DNA of 64,000 nucleotides from CAYQJL01 sp964612295 (GCA_964612295.1 CAZTDY010000011.1:1-64000), one strand, 5' to 3'. Positions 1 through 8,937 are shown, counted from the first letter of the stretch. Translations and numbers: made by a program. The notes: generated from the sequence alone by a model not told the origin.

Positions 1-52
1 GTCCGCCCAGCCAACCCACGATACCCACGGGGGGCCAGCCGTTCCATATGGT

Positions 53-1942
53 CTAGGATCCGGTGGAAACCCGGTCCGAACCGGCATGTTCGGCCACCGC
101 CCGGGCGTCTCGCCGCACCTGCTGCAACGAAACTGTGCCTCCCGCGCCGAGACTGTCGGCCACGGCTTCCAGGCGGCCCGCGAGCGCGTCGAATCGTGTG
201 CGCTGGAGAACCGGCACGGGCGCGGTCGTCGGATTGTCCATCTTGAGGGGGTCGATGTAGGCGCCATAACGCTGAACCCGGAAGTCCAGGTGTGGACCGG
301 TGGACAGGCCGGTGCTTCCGACGAATCCGATCACCTGCCCCTTCGACACCTTCGCGCCCTTCTTGATCCCCTTGGCGAAGCGGCTCAAGTGCCCATAGCT
401 CGTTTCGTAGATCGACCCGTGCCGCAGGCGGATGTAGTTGCCGAATCCGCCCTTCCAGCCTCGGAAGGTCACCGTCCCGTCACCCAGGGCAACGACGGGC
501 GTACCGGTCGCCGCCGCGTAATCCACGCCCAGATGGGGCCGGTAGACCCGAAGGATGGGGTGAAACCTGCTCCTCGAAAACTTCGATGAGACCCGCCGGA
601 AGTTGAGGGGCGAACGCAGGAATGCGCGGACCAGAGACTCTCCTTCGGGCGTGTAGTAGCGTCCCGCTTCCGCGGACTGCTGGTCGATGAGAAACCGGAC
701 GGCAGATTGCGAAACCCGTTTCCCTTCGTAGGCCGCGTAGTAGATCTCCCCGTCCGCGACCTTCTCTCCCTCGTAACGTTTCTCCTCCATGAGGATGACC
801 AGGTGGTCTCCGATCCGAGGCTCGGTCAGAAAGTCGATGTCGGAGTCGAAGATCTTCGCCAGCTCGAGCGTGACGCCCGGCCCGGCCCCGCTGCGCTGGA
901 GCATTTCATCGACCGTCGTTTCCAGAGTGCCCGACAACTTCCGAAGATGGCTCTCGTAGACGAGGCCCGTTCGATAGCTGCTGATCTCCTCCCCCTCGAT
1001 CTCCACCACGTAGATCTCGTCGGGGCTCTTCTGATAGCGCAGTTCCTGCAGCGCGCCATCAAGATCGAGGCTGACCCGCACGGTCTCCCCGGGTTTCAGT
1101 CGCCGGAGAGAGAACAGCTCCTCCGTCCGAATCTCACGGATGACCTGTTCGATGTCCTTCAAGTAGAGCTGGTTGCGCAGGAGGAGATCACTGAAGGTAT
1201 CCCCTCTTCTCACGGTGTCGATCACGGTGATCCAGGGAGGGGCCACATCCTCAAAGGCCGATTCGGCGACCGGCGGGGAGGCTTGCTCCTCCTTCGACCC
1301 GCACCCCGCCATCAGCAGGGGACCGAGGAGAAGGGGCAGCAGAAGACACCCGATCCGCCCTTCGCCTTTCGGCCGGCGGCTCGGGCCCTTCTCGAGCGGC
1401 AGAAACCGTGTGACGAGGCTGAAGACCAGTCCCCCGATCAGAATCCCCAGAAACGCGCCGGCGGCGACATCGGACGGGTAGTGAACCCCGACGTAGACCC
1501 TTGATAGCGCCACCAGGGCGGCGACCACGAAGGCCAGCACCCAGGGCGCCCGCGGTTTGCCGGCCAGCCAAAACAGGGTGGCCGCACCGAACATGTTCGT
1601 GGCATGGCTGGAGGGGAACGACGGAGAGTTGGCCTGCGGCATCAGTTCGCTCACACCTTCGACCACGAAGCAGGGCCGCGTTCGATCGACGAGCGGCTTG
1701 ATCAGCGAACTCGAGACTTGATCGGTCAGCAGCACGCCGATCGCGATCATGAGCCCCAGGATGCGGCCCCGGCGCCCTCCGAACACGAGCATCAAGAGCC
1801 ACACGACACCGAGAGGGATAATGAAGTGGTCGGGTTCCGTGAGCCAGATGAAGAATCGATCCGCCCAAGGCGCGCGCCAGCCCTGATGGATCCAGAGCAT
1901 GATCAATTCGTCGATTTCTTGCAGCACTCCGAGCATGGACAC
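53..1942 (-). CDS. PAP2 phosphatase fused to LysM-like/M23 peptidase
   Basis: One open frame of 629 residues joins two envelope enzymes. Residues 1-185 are a multi-helix PAP2 (type 2 phosphatidic acid phosphatase) domain with the three signature motifs: KPLVDRTRP (82-90), PSFPSSH (107-113) and SRVYVGVHYPSD (147-158). Such enzymes dephosphorylate lipid substrates such as undecaprenyl pyrophosphate. Residues 197-214 are a second hydrophobic stretch ending LLMAGC, which looks like a lipoprotein signal. The remainder has an OapA/LysM-like region (about 238-290) and a C-terminal M23 metallopeptidase (HLGVD for HxxxD, then GPHLDF in place of the usual GPHLHF). No ATG or GTG in frame lies between the PAP2 part and the lipobox, so a true fusion is the simplest reading. 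Two genes merged by a lost stop or a sequencing frameshift is the alternative. The start is GTG; an ATG lies two codons later, and GAGG precedes both. Confidence 0.85.
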   Translation of the reverse strand: MSMLGVLQEIDELIMLWIHQGWRAPWADRFFIWLTEPDHFIIPLGVVWLLMLVFGGRRGRILGLMIAIGVLLTDQVSSSLIKPLVDRTRPCFVVEGVSELMPQANSPSFPSSHATNMFGAATLFWLAGKPRAPWVLAFVVAALVALSRVYVGVHYPSDVAAGAFLGILIGGLVFSLVTRFLPLEKGPSRRPKGEGRIGCLLLPLLLGPLLMAGCGSKEEQASPPVAESAFEDVAPPWITVIDTVRRGDTFSDLLLRNQLYLKDIEQVIREIRTEELFSLRRLKPGETVRVSLDLDGALQELRYQKSPDEIYVVEIEGEEISSYRTGLVYESHLRKLSGTLETTVDEMLQRSGAGPGVTLELAKIFDSDIDFLTEPRIGDHLVILMEEKRYEGEKVADGEIYYAAYEGKRVSQSAVRFLIDQQSAEAGRYYTPEGESLVRAFLRSPLNFRRVSSKFSRSRFHPILRVYRPHLGVDYAAATGTPVVALGDGTVTFRGWKGGFGNYIRLRHGSIYETSYGHLSRFAKGIKKGAKVSKGQVIGFVGSTGLSTGPHLDFRVQRYGAYIDPLKMDNPTTAPVPVLQRTRFDALAGRLEAVADSLGAGGTVSLQQVRRDARAVAEHAGSDRVSTGS

Positions 1943-1961
1943 AAAACCTCGAACAGGTCAG

Positions 1962-2047
1962 GGCCGTCACGGGGAGGATCTCGTATCCTCCCAGGCGAAA
2001 GCCAACGGCCTTGCTGGCCGGCAAGGCCCTTGCTAGCTTTCGTCTGG
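1962..2047. promoter_or_regulatory. Structured leader with competing hairpins
   Basis: The 167-bp gap between the divergent PAP2-M23 gene and pgeF holds dense inverted repeats. Read on the plus strand, GGCCGT (1962-1967) pairs with ACGGCC (2005-2010), enclosing a perfect 8-bp hairpin (1972-1979 with 1985-1992). Alternatively 1991-2002 pairs with 2036-2047 (12 positions, one of them G-U), enclosing a perfect 8-bp hairpin (2007-2014 with 2021-2028). The two outer folds share bases and exclude each other, which suggests a switch. The G-U pair favours the plus strand (pgeF side), because it would be a C-A mismatch on the minus strand. I cannot assign a known riboswitch class. Confidence 0.4.
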
Positions 2048-2109
2048 TCACCATAAGCGCGATTGCAGCCTCGGTCACCTGCTTCTGACAGGAAGGGAAA
2101 AGTAGGCCG

Positions 2110-2901
2110 TTGAACGAGCCAACCCCGAACCGACACGGTGCGGACGAGGACAAGATCACCTGGATCGCGCCCGCCGATCCCTGGCCTTCGCAGGTCAGGG
2201 CCGGGCTGAGCTGCAGGTCGGGCGGGGTGAGTCCCCGGCCGTTCGGGAGCCTCAACTTCGGAAGCCGGACCGGGGATCTGCCGGCCAACCTTCGCCGCAA
2301 TCTCGACCTCCTCAACCGGACCACGGGTCTGGACCTGGCCGCGGCCGCCCGGATCCGGCTCCGACATGAGGCCAAGGTGCGCCTGGCCGGCACCGGCGGG
2401 TTCAAGGGGGACGCCGATGCCCTCGTCACCAAACAGGACGATCTCGTGCTGGGCCTCACGGTGGCCGACTGCGTTCCGGTCGTTCTCGCCCACCCTACCG
2501 AGGGCCTCGCCCTCATCCACTGCGGGTGGCGAAGCGTGGTGGGAGGAATCGTCGGGCGGTCCATGGAGCGGCTCTTGACCTTGGGATCAGCGGAGGCGTC
2601 AGACCACTGGGCCTGGATCGGCCCCGGCATCGGCCCCTGTTGTTTCGAGGTGGGTCCCGAGGTGGTCGCGCAATTCGCGACGGAGCACCACCGAGCACCC
2701 GCGGGGACCGGCCGTCCCAGGCGCGTCGATCTGCCCGGGTCTATTCGGAGCCAGCTCCTCGACTGCGGGTTCGGAGAGGGGCGGATTCAATGCAGTGAGT
2801 TGTGCACGGTTTGCCGGCCGGACCTCTTCTACTCTCACCGGCGTGACGCGGGCCGGACGGGACGGATGCTCGCCTGGGCCGTTCGGAGATCGGGACTCTA
2901 G
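2110..2901 (+). CDS. pgeF: YfiH/PgeF-family purine nucleoside phosphorylase (laccase domain)
   Basis: A 263-residue cytosolic enzyme of the YfiH (Cu-oxidase_4/DUF152) family. Members act as purine nucleoside phosphorylase/adenosine deaminase, and PgeF is also reported as a peptidoglycan editing factor. Visible family motifs are RHEAKV, GLTVADCVPVVL, LIHCGW (the family more often has HAGW) and IGPGIGPCCFEVG, with the C-terminal SHRRDAGRTGRM. These carry the metal-binding His and Cys residues. The start is TTG at 2110 after the purine-rich GGAAGGGAAAAG. It is one of only two plus-strand genes in the window and its stop abuts the stop of the convergent lipoprotein gene. The structured leader at 1962-2047 lies about 60 nt upstream. 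Confidence 0.85.
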   Translation: MNEPTPNRHGADEDKITWIAPADPWPSQVRAGLSCRSGGVSPRPFGSLNFGSRTGDLPANLRRNLDLLNRTTGLDLAAAARIRLRHEAKVRLAGTGGFKGDADALVTKQDDLVLGLTVADCVPVVLAHPTEGLALIHCGWRSVVGGIVGRSMERLLTLGSAEASDHWAWIGPGIGPCCFEVGPEVVAQFATEHHRAPAGTGRPRRVDLPGSIRSQLLDCGFGEGRIQCSELCTVCRPDLFYSHRRDAGRTGRMLAWAVRRSGL

Positions 2902-3423
2902 CTAATCGGGGTCCGGGAAGGTGGGCTTCCCGCTGCCGCTCCCCCCGCCGGCGGGCAGGCTGCTAGACGTGATCGGATCGTCGAGTGTCCCCACGAACAC
3001 CACCATCAGCGCGGCCCCGGCGCCGACCAAAGCCGTGCCGGTGACGTCGAACTGCTTGTACTCAACGAAGGAAACGTCTGACAGAGCCAGGTGCGTGTAG
3101 TGGTTGATGTCCACGTAGGCGAGGTGGCCGTCCTGGGTCACGCGCTCCTCCACGGAGACGTAGGCCCCGATCAGGGTGTCCCCCTGGACGTAGGCCCTGG
3201 CAAAATCGTAGACGAACCCGTCTCGGGTGGTCACCTGAGTTCTTTTCGTGCCATCCACGGGATACTGGTCCATCCCCACGCGAACCGACTTCGAACACCC
3301 CGCGGTGAGAACCGCAACCACGAGCGACATGGTCACGACCAGGCGCCCTACTCGGCGCGAGGACCCTGGGCATGGCGAGAGTGATCTGTTCAGCGCACAC
3401 CTCCCGACACTTCCGGCCTGCAT
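2902..3423 (-). CDS. Small putative lipoprotein, unknown function
   Basis: Up to 173 residues. A hydrophobic stretch, MSLVVAVLTAGC (from residue 32), ends in a clear lipobox, so the mature protein is probably a membrane-anchored lipoprotein of about 130 residues. A second hydrophobic segment, TALVGAGAALMVVFVGT (about 129-145), is followed by a Gly/Ser/Pro-rich tail. I do not recognise a family. The start is uncertain: ATG 3423 has no ribosome site; ATG 3330 (residue 32) gives a short signal with no charged head; a GGGAGG sits 6 bp before a CTG at 3393, which would give an RR-containing signal peptide. The gene follows mutS by 64 bp. Confidence 0.55.
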   Translation of the reverse strand: MQAGSVGRCALNRSLSPCPGSSRRVGRLVVTMSLVVAVLTAGCSKSVRVGMDQYPVDGTKRTQVTTRDGFVYDFARAYVQGDTLIGAYVSVEERVTQDGHLAYVDINHYTHLALSDVSFVEYKQFDVTGTALVGAGAALMVVFVGTLDDPITSSSLPAGGGSGSGKPTFPDPD

Positions 3424-3487
3424 TCAGTATAGAAGGCTGCAGCAGGATGGACAACACGGACGCTCCCCGGGATCGGCTGCTTGCGCC

Positions 3488-6205
3488 CTACTCCCCTTCC
3501 TCTTCGAGACGGGCTCGCCATCCGTATAGCCAATCCATTGCCTGTCGGGGGGTTAGGGCGTCCAGCTCTATCTCCCTCAGAGCTTCGGCGAGCTGGGAAT
3601 AGACATCGGATCGGGGAACTTGAGCGCCATCCTCCGCCACCTGCCCCGCGCCATCGACGGCGCCCCCGACAGATTGACCGAAGAGCGAGTACTGCATCAG
3701 CGCGCCGGCGCTCTCGGAGAGCAGGTTCCGGGGTCCCTGAGCCTCGAGCACCGAGAGGATCTGTTTGGCGCGTTTCAGCACGATGTCCGGGAGCCCCGCC
3801 AGGCGGGCCACCTGGATCCCATAGGAGCGATCCGCCGCACCCGGCTCGACGCGGCGAACGAAGATGATCTCGTCTTTCCACTCCTTCACCAGGACGTTCA
3901 GGTTCTGATACCCATCCTGACGGCGAGCCAGCTCGGTGAGCTCATGGAAGTGGGTCGCAAACAGCGTGCGGGGCCGGCAGGTGGGGCGCGCCCGCAGGTA
4001 TTCCGCCACGGCCCAGGCGATCGCGAGCCCATCAAAGGTGCTCGTGCCTCGCCCGATCTCATCGAGAAGCACGACGCTGCGACTGCTCGCCTCGTGGAGA
4101 ATGCGCGCGGTCTCAATCATCTCGACCAGAAACGTCGACTGGCCGCGCGCGATGCGATCGCTTGCCCCGACCCGGGTGAAGAGACGGTCGGCCACCCCGA
4201 TGGTCGCCTCTCTCGCCGGCACGAAACACCCGGCCTGCGCCATGACCAGCAGGATGCCCAGCTGCCGCAGATAGGTCGACTTGCCGGCCATGTTCGGGCC
4301 GGTGACGATTTGAATCTGACGGCCTCGCGAGTCCAGATGGAGATCATTGGGGACGAATGTCTCCCCGCTGAGGAAGTGCTCGACGACCGCGTGCCGCCCC
4401 TCCTCGATGACGAGGCGATCACTCTCCTCCATGTGGGGCCTGACATACCGATTCGTGTGCGACCGCTCGGCGAAGCCGGCGACCAGATCCCACTCCGCCA
4501 CCACCTCGGCAAGCACCTGGATTCGCGCCGTCTCGCCCAAGACCCTTCGTTTCAGCTCCTCGATGAGCTCCGCTTCGCGCCCGCGAGCCTGGTCCCGGGC
4601 ACCGACGATTCTCTCTTCCCACTCTTTGAGTTCCGGCGTGATATAGCGCTCGCCGCCCACCAGCGTTTGTTTGCGCTGATAGGAGTCCGGTACGCGGGAG
4701 AGCTGCGACTTGGTGACCTCGATGTAGTAGCCGAACACCTTGTTGAAGCTCACCTTGAGCGAGGGGATTCCGGTCGCTTTTCGTTCGCGCTCCTGGAGCG
4801 CTTTGATCCAGTCCTCCCCTTCGGTTGCCAGCTCGCGCACCCGATCGAGACGATCATCGTAGCCGGAACGGATCAGACCGGTCTGGGAAGCGCCCGGCGG
4901 CTCCTCCACCAGCGCGGTCTGAAGCAGGGCCCGCACATCCTCGGCCGGATCGAGTTCCACCGCGCCCGGAAACACCACTGGCCGGTTCTCTTCACCCATC
5001 CAGGCGATGGTCTCGGCCACCGGAGGAAGCGAGTCGCGCAGGCGGCACAGGTCGACCGGCTTCGCGCGGCCCGAGTGCAATCTGGCGAGAATACGTTCCA
5101 GGTCGGCGATCCCCCGCAGCCGGTCGCGCAGCCATTCGCGCCCGGGCTGATCGTCCACGAGAAGTTCGACCGCGCTGTGCCGGGCCCGAATGCGAGCAAG
5201 GTCGGTCAACGGACGGGCCAGCGCGCGGCGCAGCGCCCGACGGCCCATCGGGGTCAGGGTGCAGTCCAGCACGCCCAACAGGCAGTGCCGGCGCTCACCC
5301 GACAGCCCCTCGAGCAGCTCGAGGTTGCTCAGGGTGGCCTCGTCCATGAGCAGGCAGTCGTCCTCAGCTCTTGATCTCGGCGGACGAAGGTGACCCAGCG
5401 AGCTTCGGCGCTGCTCCGCGGCGTAGGTCAAGAGGGCGCCGGCCGCGGCCAATCCCTCTTCGAGATGATCGATCCCGAACGGTTCGAGGCTGCTCACCCC
5501 ATACTGTTTGCAGAGCAGTTCTCGTCCCCTGCGCGGAGAGAACTGCCACTCGTCCAGCCGTTCAACCGACACGCCTTCATGCTCCCGCAGGAAGGTCGCC
5601 AGAATTGGATTCCGGTCCGCTTCACGCGGGAGGATCAATTCCCGCGGCCCGGCCTGTTCGAGTTCCGCCGAGAGCCGGGCCTCGGTGACCTCGCCCACGC
5701 TGAACTCGCCCGTGGAAACGTCCGTCACCGCCAGCCCCCAGCGGTGCTTCCCCGGCACCAGCGCGATCAGGTAGTTGTTGCGGCCTTCTTCGAGCAGGCT
5801 GTCGGCGAGCGTGGTCCCGGGCGTGAGGATCTCGACGATCTCCCGGCGCATGAGCCCCTTGTTCTCCGGCTCTTCCACCTGTTCGCAAATCGCCACCCGG
5901 TGTCCCACCCGCAGCAGGCGGGCGATGTGGGGTTCAGCGCTATGCCAGGGGACGCCGGCCATGGGAATGGGGTTCGGATCGGATTTGTTGCGGGAGGTCA
6001 GGGTCAGGTCGCAGATCTTCGCGGCCGTGAGAGCATCGTCGAAAAACATCTCGTAGAAGTCGCCCATGCGATAGAAGAGGATGGCATCACCCACCTCATC
6101 CTTGAGCTGAAGATACTGCGTCATCATCGGGGTCGATCGCTTGGCGCCGCCCACGGAAGCGGCGGCCTGATCGGCCTGAGCCGAGGGTGGCTTGCCTGGG
6201 CTCAT
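3488..6205 (-). CDS. mutS: DNA mismatch repair ATPase MutS
   Basis: A 905-residue MutS, close to the usual length. It binds mismatches and starts methyl-directed-type repair with MutL. The mismatch-reading Phe-x-Glu is in GDFYEMF (Phe50, Glu52). The clamp/lever region follows, then the ATPase with Walker A GPNMAGKST (about residues 636-644), Walker B LLDEIGRGTSTFDG and ATHFHEL. A longer open frame continues upstream to 6658, but that stretch overlaps the SPOR-domain gene in another frame and is Arg/Pro-rich noise. The ATG at 6205 overlaps the stop of the upstream gene (ATGA), so the two are translationally coupled. Confidence 0.97.
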   Translation of the reverse strand: MSPGKPPSAQADQAAASVGGAKRSTPMMTQYLQLKDEVGDAILFYRMGDFYEMFFDDALTAAKICDLTLTSRNKSDPNPIPMAGVPWHSAEPHIARLLRVGHRVAICEQVEEPENKGLMRREIVEILTPGTTLADSLLEEGRNNYLIALVPGKHRWGLAVTDVSTGEFSVGEVTEARLSAELEQAGPRELILPREADRNPILATFLREHEGVSVERLDEWQFSPRRGRELLCKQYGVSSLEPFGIDHLEEGLAAAGALLTYAAEQRRSSLGHLRPPRSRAEDDCLLMDEATLSNLELLEGLSGERRHCLLGVLDCTLTPMGRRALRRALARPLTDLARIRARHSAVELLVDDQPGREWLRDRLRGIADLERILARLHSGRAKPVDLCRLRDSLPPVAETIAWMGEENRPVVFPGAVELDPAEDVRALLQTALVEEPPGASQTGLIRSGYDDRLDRVRELATEGEDWIKALQERERKATGIPSLKVSFNKVFGYYIEVTKSQLSRVPDSYQRKQTLVGGERYITPELKEWEERIVGARDQARGREAELIEELKRRVLGETARIQVLAEVVAEWDLVAGFAERSHTNRYVRPHMEESDRLVIEEGRHAVVEHFLSGETFVPNDLHLDSRGRQIQIVTGPNMAGKSTYLRQLGILLVMAQAGCFVPAREATIGVADRLFTRVGASDRIARGQSTFLVEMIETARILHEASSRSVVLLDEIGRGTSTFDGLAIAWAVAEYLRARPTCRPRTLFATHFHELTELARRQDGYQNLNVLVKEWKDEIIFVRRVEPGAADRSYGIQVARLAGLPDIVLKRAKQILSVLEAQGPRNLLSESAGALMQYSLFGQSVGGAVDGAGQVAEDGAQVPRSDVYSQLAEALREIELDALTPRQAMDWLYGWRARLEEEGE

Positions 6206-7242
6206 CGGGTCCCCTCTTCCTCGACGATCTGATAAGGCAGCATCAGCGTCTTTGCCAGGTGAACCCCCAGGCTTTCGGCCACCGCCAGATTCGGGCAGGG
6301 ACCGATCCGCACGCGGTAGAGCTGGGTTCCATCTTCGCCCTGTATGTCGCTGAGGTAGGCCTGGAAACCGTGGTTGCCGAGCTCGCGCCCGAGGCCCCGG
6401 GCGGAGGACTCCTGGACGAAGGCGCCCACCTGAACGGCGAAGGTGCGGTTCGCGCGCACCTCGCCCGGCGACGGAGCAGGCCTGGGTGAGGTCTCCGTGT
6501 TCCGAGCCTGGGCCAGGAGGTGGCGGACGGCCGGCAGCTCGGGGGCGTGCGCCAACGGGTTCTCCGGCGCCGTCACGGCCGCCTCCGCAGCAGACAACAG
6601 CCAAGGGTGATCCCCCCGGGACAGCCGCCACACATAGGGACCGAGGAGGCCGCTGCACCGGGCATCGCCCTCCAGCGCGAGCGCGGCTCGGGCCGGACCA
6701 CTTCCCTCCACTGGATGCGGGATCCCGGCGATCGCCCCAAGGGCCGCCCAGGGGACGGGACCGCTATGGTCCTCTGGATACCGTTCCTCCTCATCCCCGG
6801 TCAGCTGCTGACGCCAATACACCCATTGGGCCCGTTCGCGGGGACTCGTCCCCTCCGGGACGGTCGCCGGCAGGGCGGAGGTCGCGGCAGAGAAATCGCC
6901 CGCGGACGCGAAGTACCGAACCACCCAGAGGTTTGCGGCAAAGGCGGGGACGGCCGGATGGCGGTCTCCTACGATACGCATCAGCTCCAGCGCCAGGCCC
7001 GCGTCGCGAACCTGGCGTGCGCGCTCGAATAGCCACCAGCCGCGCTCCGACGGCGACCCGCCGGGAATCGCGCGCAGGATGTCCTCCACCGTTGCGGCCG
7101 GGGAATCGGCCGCTTGTGCATCAGGAATGGCTGCAGTCACCGCGAGAAGGATGAGCAGCCACAGGAGGACGCGACAGCCTGCCTGAGGCGGCAAGGCACG
7201 CACCTGGCGGGGGTCTGCACGGTTCTTGTCATGCGGGTACAT
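6202..7242 (-). CDS. SPOR-domain envelope protein
   Basis: About 346 residues with an N-terminal hydrophobic signal (RVLLWLLILLAVTAAI) ending near AQA, an Ala/Arg-rich helical middle that looks like degenerate TPR repeats, and a C-terminal SPOR domain. The SPOR fold is marked by FAVQVGAFVQESSARGL and later LYRVRIGPCP. SPOR domains bind denuded glycan strands of septal peptidoglycan, so a periplasmic role at the division site is likely by family. The start is taken at ATG 7242, 7 bp after the lapB stop. A GTG at 7290 with an upstream GGGAAG would add 16 residues and overlap lapB. The gene sits in the lapA-lapB-SPOR-mutS run and its stop overlaps the mutS start. Confidence 0.75.
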   Translation of the reverse strand: MYPHDKNRADPRQVRALPPQAGCRVLLWLLILLAVTAAIPDAQAADSPAATVEDILRAIPGGSPSERGWWLFERARQVRDAGLALELMRIVGDRHPAVPAFAANLWVVRYFASAGDFSAATSALPATVPEGTSPRERAQWVYWRQQLTGDEEERYPEDHSGPVPWAALGAIAGIPHPVEGSGPARAALALEGDARCSGLLGPYVWRLSRGDHPWLLSAAEAAVTAPENPLAHAPELPAVRHLLAQARNTETSPRPAPSPGEVRANRTFAVQVGAFVQESSARGLGRELGNHGFQAYLSDIQGEDGTQLYRVRIGPCPNLAVAESLGVHLAKTLMLPYQIVEEEGTR

Positions 7243-7249
7243 GAGCAGG

Positions 7250-8395
7250 TCAGCCCACAGGATCGGGCAACCAGGTTCCGCACCGGTCACAGCGAACGTC
7301 TTCCCACTGCCCCGCCTGGTTGCATGATGGACAGCTGAACGCGCCCGACTCGGTCAGACCACCCTCGACCCGGCTCTTGAGGGCGCTGCGCGCGTCCTCG
7401 TGCCGCCCGGCCTCCAGCAGAAGGAAGATATGCCAGTCATGAGCCTCGTGAAGATCGGGATGTTGCTCGACGAGGGTTTCGACTTGCGAGAGGCCTTCAT
7501 CGATCTGGCCGCGTCTCAGGGCCATGCGAGCCCGGGCCAGCCCCACCAGGGGCGCGCCCCCCGGAGCCGTGGCCAGCTCGTCGTAGACCAACGCGAGTTC
7601 GCTGAACCGGCCCATCTCGAAGTATGCCTTCTCAAGCCGGCCGAGAGCGGTTCCGGCAGCCTGCGGGTGTTTACGAACCAGCTGCGTCCAGGAGTCCGCC
7701 GCCTTCTGGTACTCGCTCTGCCGGTTCCAGAGATCTCCCAGCAGCAGCAACGCCGGCGCATAGCTGGCATCCGCCGCCAGGGCGCTCTCGAGCACCTTCC
7801 TCGCCTCGCGAAGAGAACCGCCTTCGATCATCTTGCGGGCGATGAAGGTCCGCGCGGCCACTGGCCGGGGCCCCTTGAGGGCGCCGGTCGACTTCGCCAG
7901 CCGGTCACAGGCCTTGAGCGCACGGGGCCAGTCCTCGGCCCCGAGCGCATCCTGCAACTCGACCTGCCCGATCAGAGGGTTCTGACGATCCAGTTGCCGC
8001 AGCTCGTCGACGACGGCCCGGGCTTCCTCGTATCGTTCGGTGAGGTACAACTCCTCCACCAGCCCTGAGACCACCTCGAGACGCTGCCGGCGGTCGGGAA
8101 TCTCTCGCGCGCGAAGGTTCCGATAGAGGGCAATGGCCCGCTCGTGGTCTCCCTCACGCTGGAGAACGCGGGCCAGCCGCAGATAGGCGGCCACGTCCTC
8201 GGTGTCGGTGCGGATCAACTCCTTGAGCCCCTCACGGGCGTTCGAGAGGTTGTTCTCCAGAAGCGCCTCGGCGACGTCCTGATAGTGGGTCAGTTTGCTG
8301 GTGAGATGGCGCCGCCTCTGACTCAGCCACCAAGGCAGGACGAGGACGAAGGCGATCAGCAGCCCCAATCCGATCAACAACAGGATATCGATCAC
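7250..8395 (-). CDS. lapB: LapB (YciM)-type TPR protein
   Basis: A 381-residue protein with one N-terminal membrane anchor (residues about 3-24), an arginine-rich juxtamembrane segment, a long array of TPR helices, and a C-terminal rubredoxin-like zinc ribbon (CPSC and, after 10 residues, CDRC). This is the full LapB architecture. In E. coli LapB works with FtsH and YejM to control LpxC turnover and so lipopolysaccharide synthesis. The GTG start overlaps the lapA stop (GTGA), as in the conserved lapA-lapB pair. The presence of rpsA just upstream repeats the rpsA-lapA-lapB order of Proteobacteria. Confidence 0.9.
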   Translation of the reverse strand: MIDILLLIGLGLLIAFVLVLPWWLSQRRRHLTSKLTHYQDVAEALLENNLSNAREGLKELIRTDTEDVAAYLRLARVLQREGDHERAIALYRNLRAREIPDRRQRLEVVSGLVEELYLTERYEEARAVVDELRQLDRQNPLIGQVELQDALGAEDWPRALKACDRLAKSTGALKGPRPVAARTFIARKMIEGGSLREARKVLESALAADASYAPALLLLGDLWNRQSEYQKAADSWTQLVRKHPQAAGTALGRLEKAYFEMGRFSELALVYDELATAPGGAPLVGLARARMALRRGQIDEGLSQVETLVEQHPDLHEAHDWHIFLLLEAGRHEDARSALKSRVEGGLTESGAFSCPSCNQAGQWEDVRCDRCGTWLPDPVG

Positions 8396-8757
8396 GCCTC
8401 GTCTCCTCTCTCCAGCAGCGGATCACTCGGCTCGGTGGGAGTCCCGGTCGAGCCAGGCAGTGGCCCATCCAGCGGGGCCATGCGCAGCGCATCGAGCTCA
8501 CGCTTCGCTTTCGCCAGCTCGCGGCCCAGCCGGCCGCACTCGCGACGCAGACGGATTTCCCGATAAAGGGACACGAAGAAGAACAGGAGCCCCCCCAGCA
8601 CGAAGGCGACGAACAGCGCCACGACGGCGTTGACCGTAAACCCGGCGCCTGCAGGGTCCCACAGTCTGAGGTTGAACTCCGCGCCGCTGTTGATCAATCC
8701 GAAGAGCAGCACGATGACCACGAAGAGAATCAGCAAGAATGCCCGCACATACCACAT
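8392..8757 (-). CDS. lapA: LapA-domain (DUF1049) inner-membrane protein
   Basis: A 121-residue protein with two transmembrane helices: YVRAFLLILFVVIVLLFGL near the N-terminus and VNAVVALFVAFVLGGLLFFF. A charged cytoplasmic coiled-coil tail follows (YREIRLRRECGRLGRELA onward). This is the LapA/YciS pattern. The start at ATG 8757 is set by a strong GGAGGAG 7-8 bp upstream; a longer open frame to 8904 has no signal and crosses the promoter at 8844-8872. It is co-transcribed with lapB. Confidence 0.88.
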   Translation of the reverse strand: MWYVRAFLLILFVVIVLLFGLINSGAEFNLRLWDPAGAGFTVNAVVALFVAFVLGGLLFFFVSLYREIRLRRECGRLGRELAKAKRELDALRMAPLDGPLPGSTGTPTEPSDPLLERGDEA

Positions 8758-8843
8758 GGTTCTGCTCCTCCGTGTCGGTCCAATCTTCGAGGGCACCCCG
8801 CGTGCGGGGGCCGTCCCTGCCGGGCAGAGATGTTCGTCAGGCC

Positions 8844-8872
8844 ATTCTAGGGCGGCGAGAGGGGCAATGCAA
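8844..8872 (-). promoter_or_regulatory. Sigma-70-like promoter for lapA-lapB operon
   Basis: On the minus strand TTGCAT (8867-8872) is followed after 17 bp by TAGAAT (8844-8849, five of six to TATAAT). It lies between the rpsA terminator and the lapA start, giving a leader of about 80 nt. Confidence 0.5.
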
Positions 8873-8908
8873 TCCGCGCTCCGGTCCTCTTCCCCACCCT
8901 TCATGAAG

Positions 8909-8937
8909 AAGGGAGGATGACCAAGTCACCCTCCCTT
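8909..8937 (-). terminator. Intrinsic terminator-like hairpin after rpsA
   Basis: A 12-position inverted repeat (8909-8920 with 8926-8937, one mismatch) with a 5-nt loop lies 27 bp past the rpsA stop. On the minus strand the stem ends CCTCCCTT and is followed by CTTCATG, so the T tract is weak. Confidence 0.5.

Noticed and set aside
1962..2047. Possible c-di-GMP (GEMM) riboswitch
   Set aside because: Short stretches such as ACGAAAGCTA on the minus strand recall GEMM, but the GNRA-capped P2 and the rest of the core are missing. Kept only as an unassigned structured leader.
6206..6658. Extension of the mutS frame upstream
   Set aside because: Arg/Pro-rich, overlaps the SPOR-domain gene in another frame. 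The ATG at 6205 coincides with the family N-terminus and the ATGA coupling.
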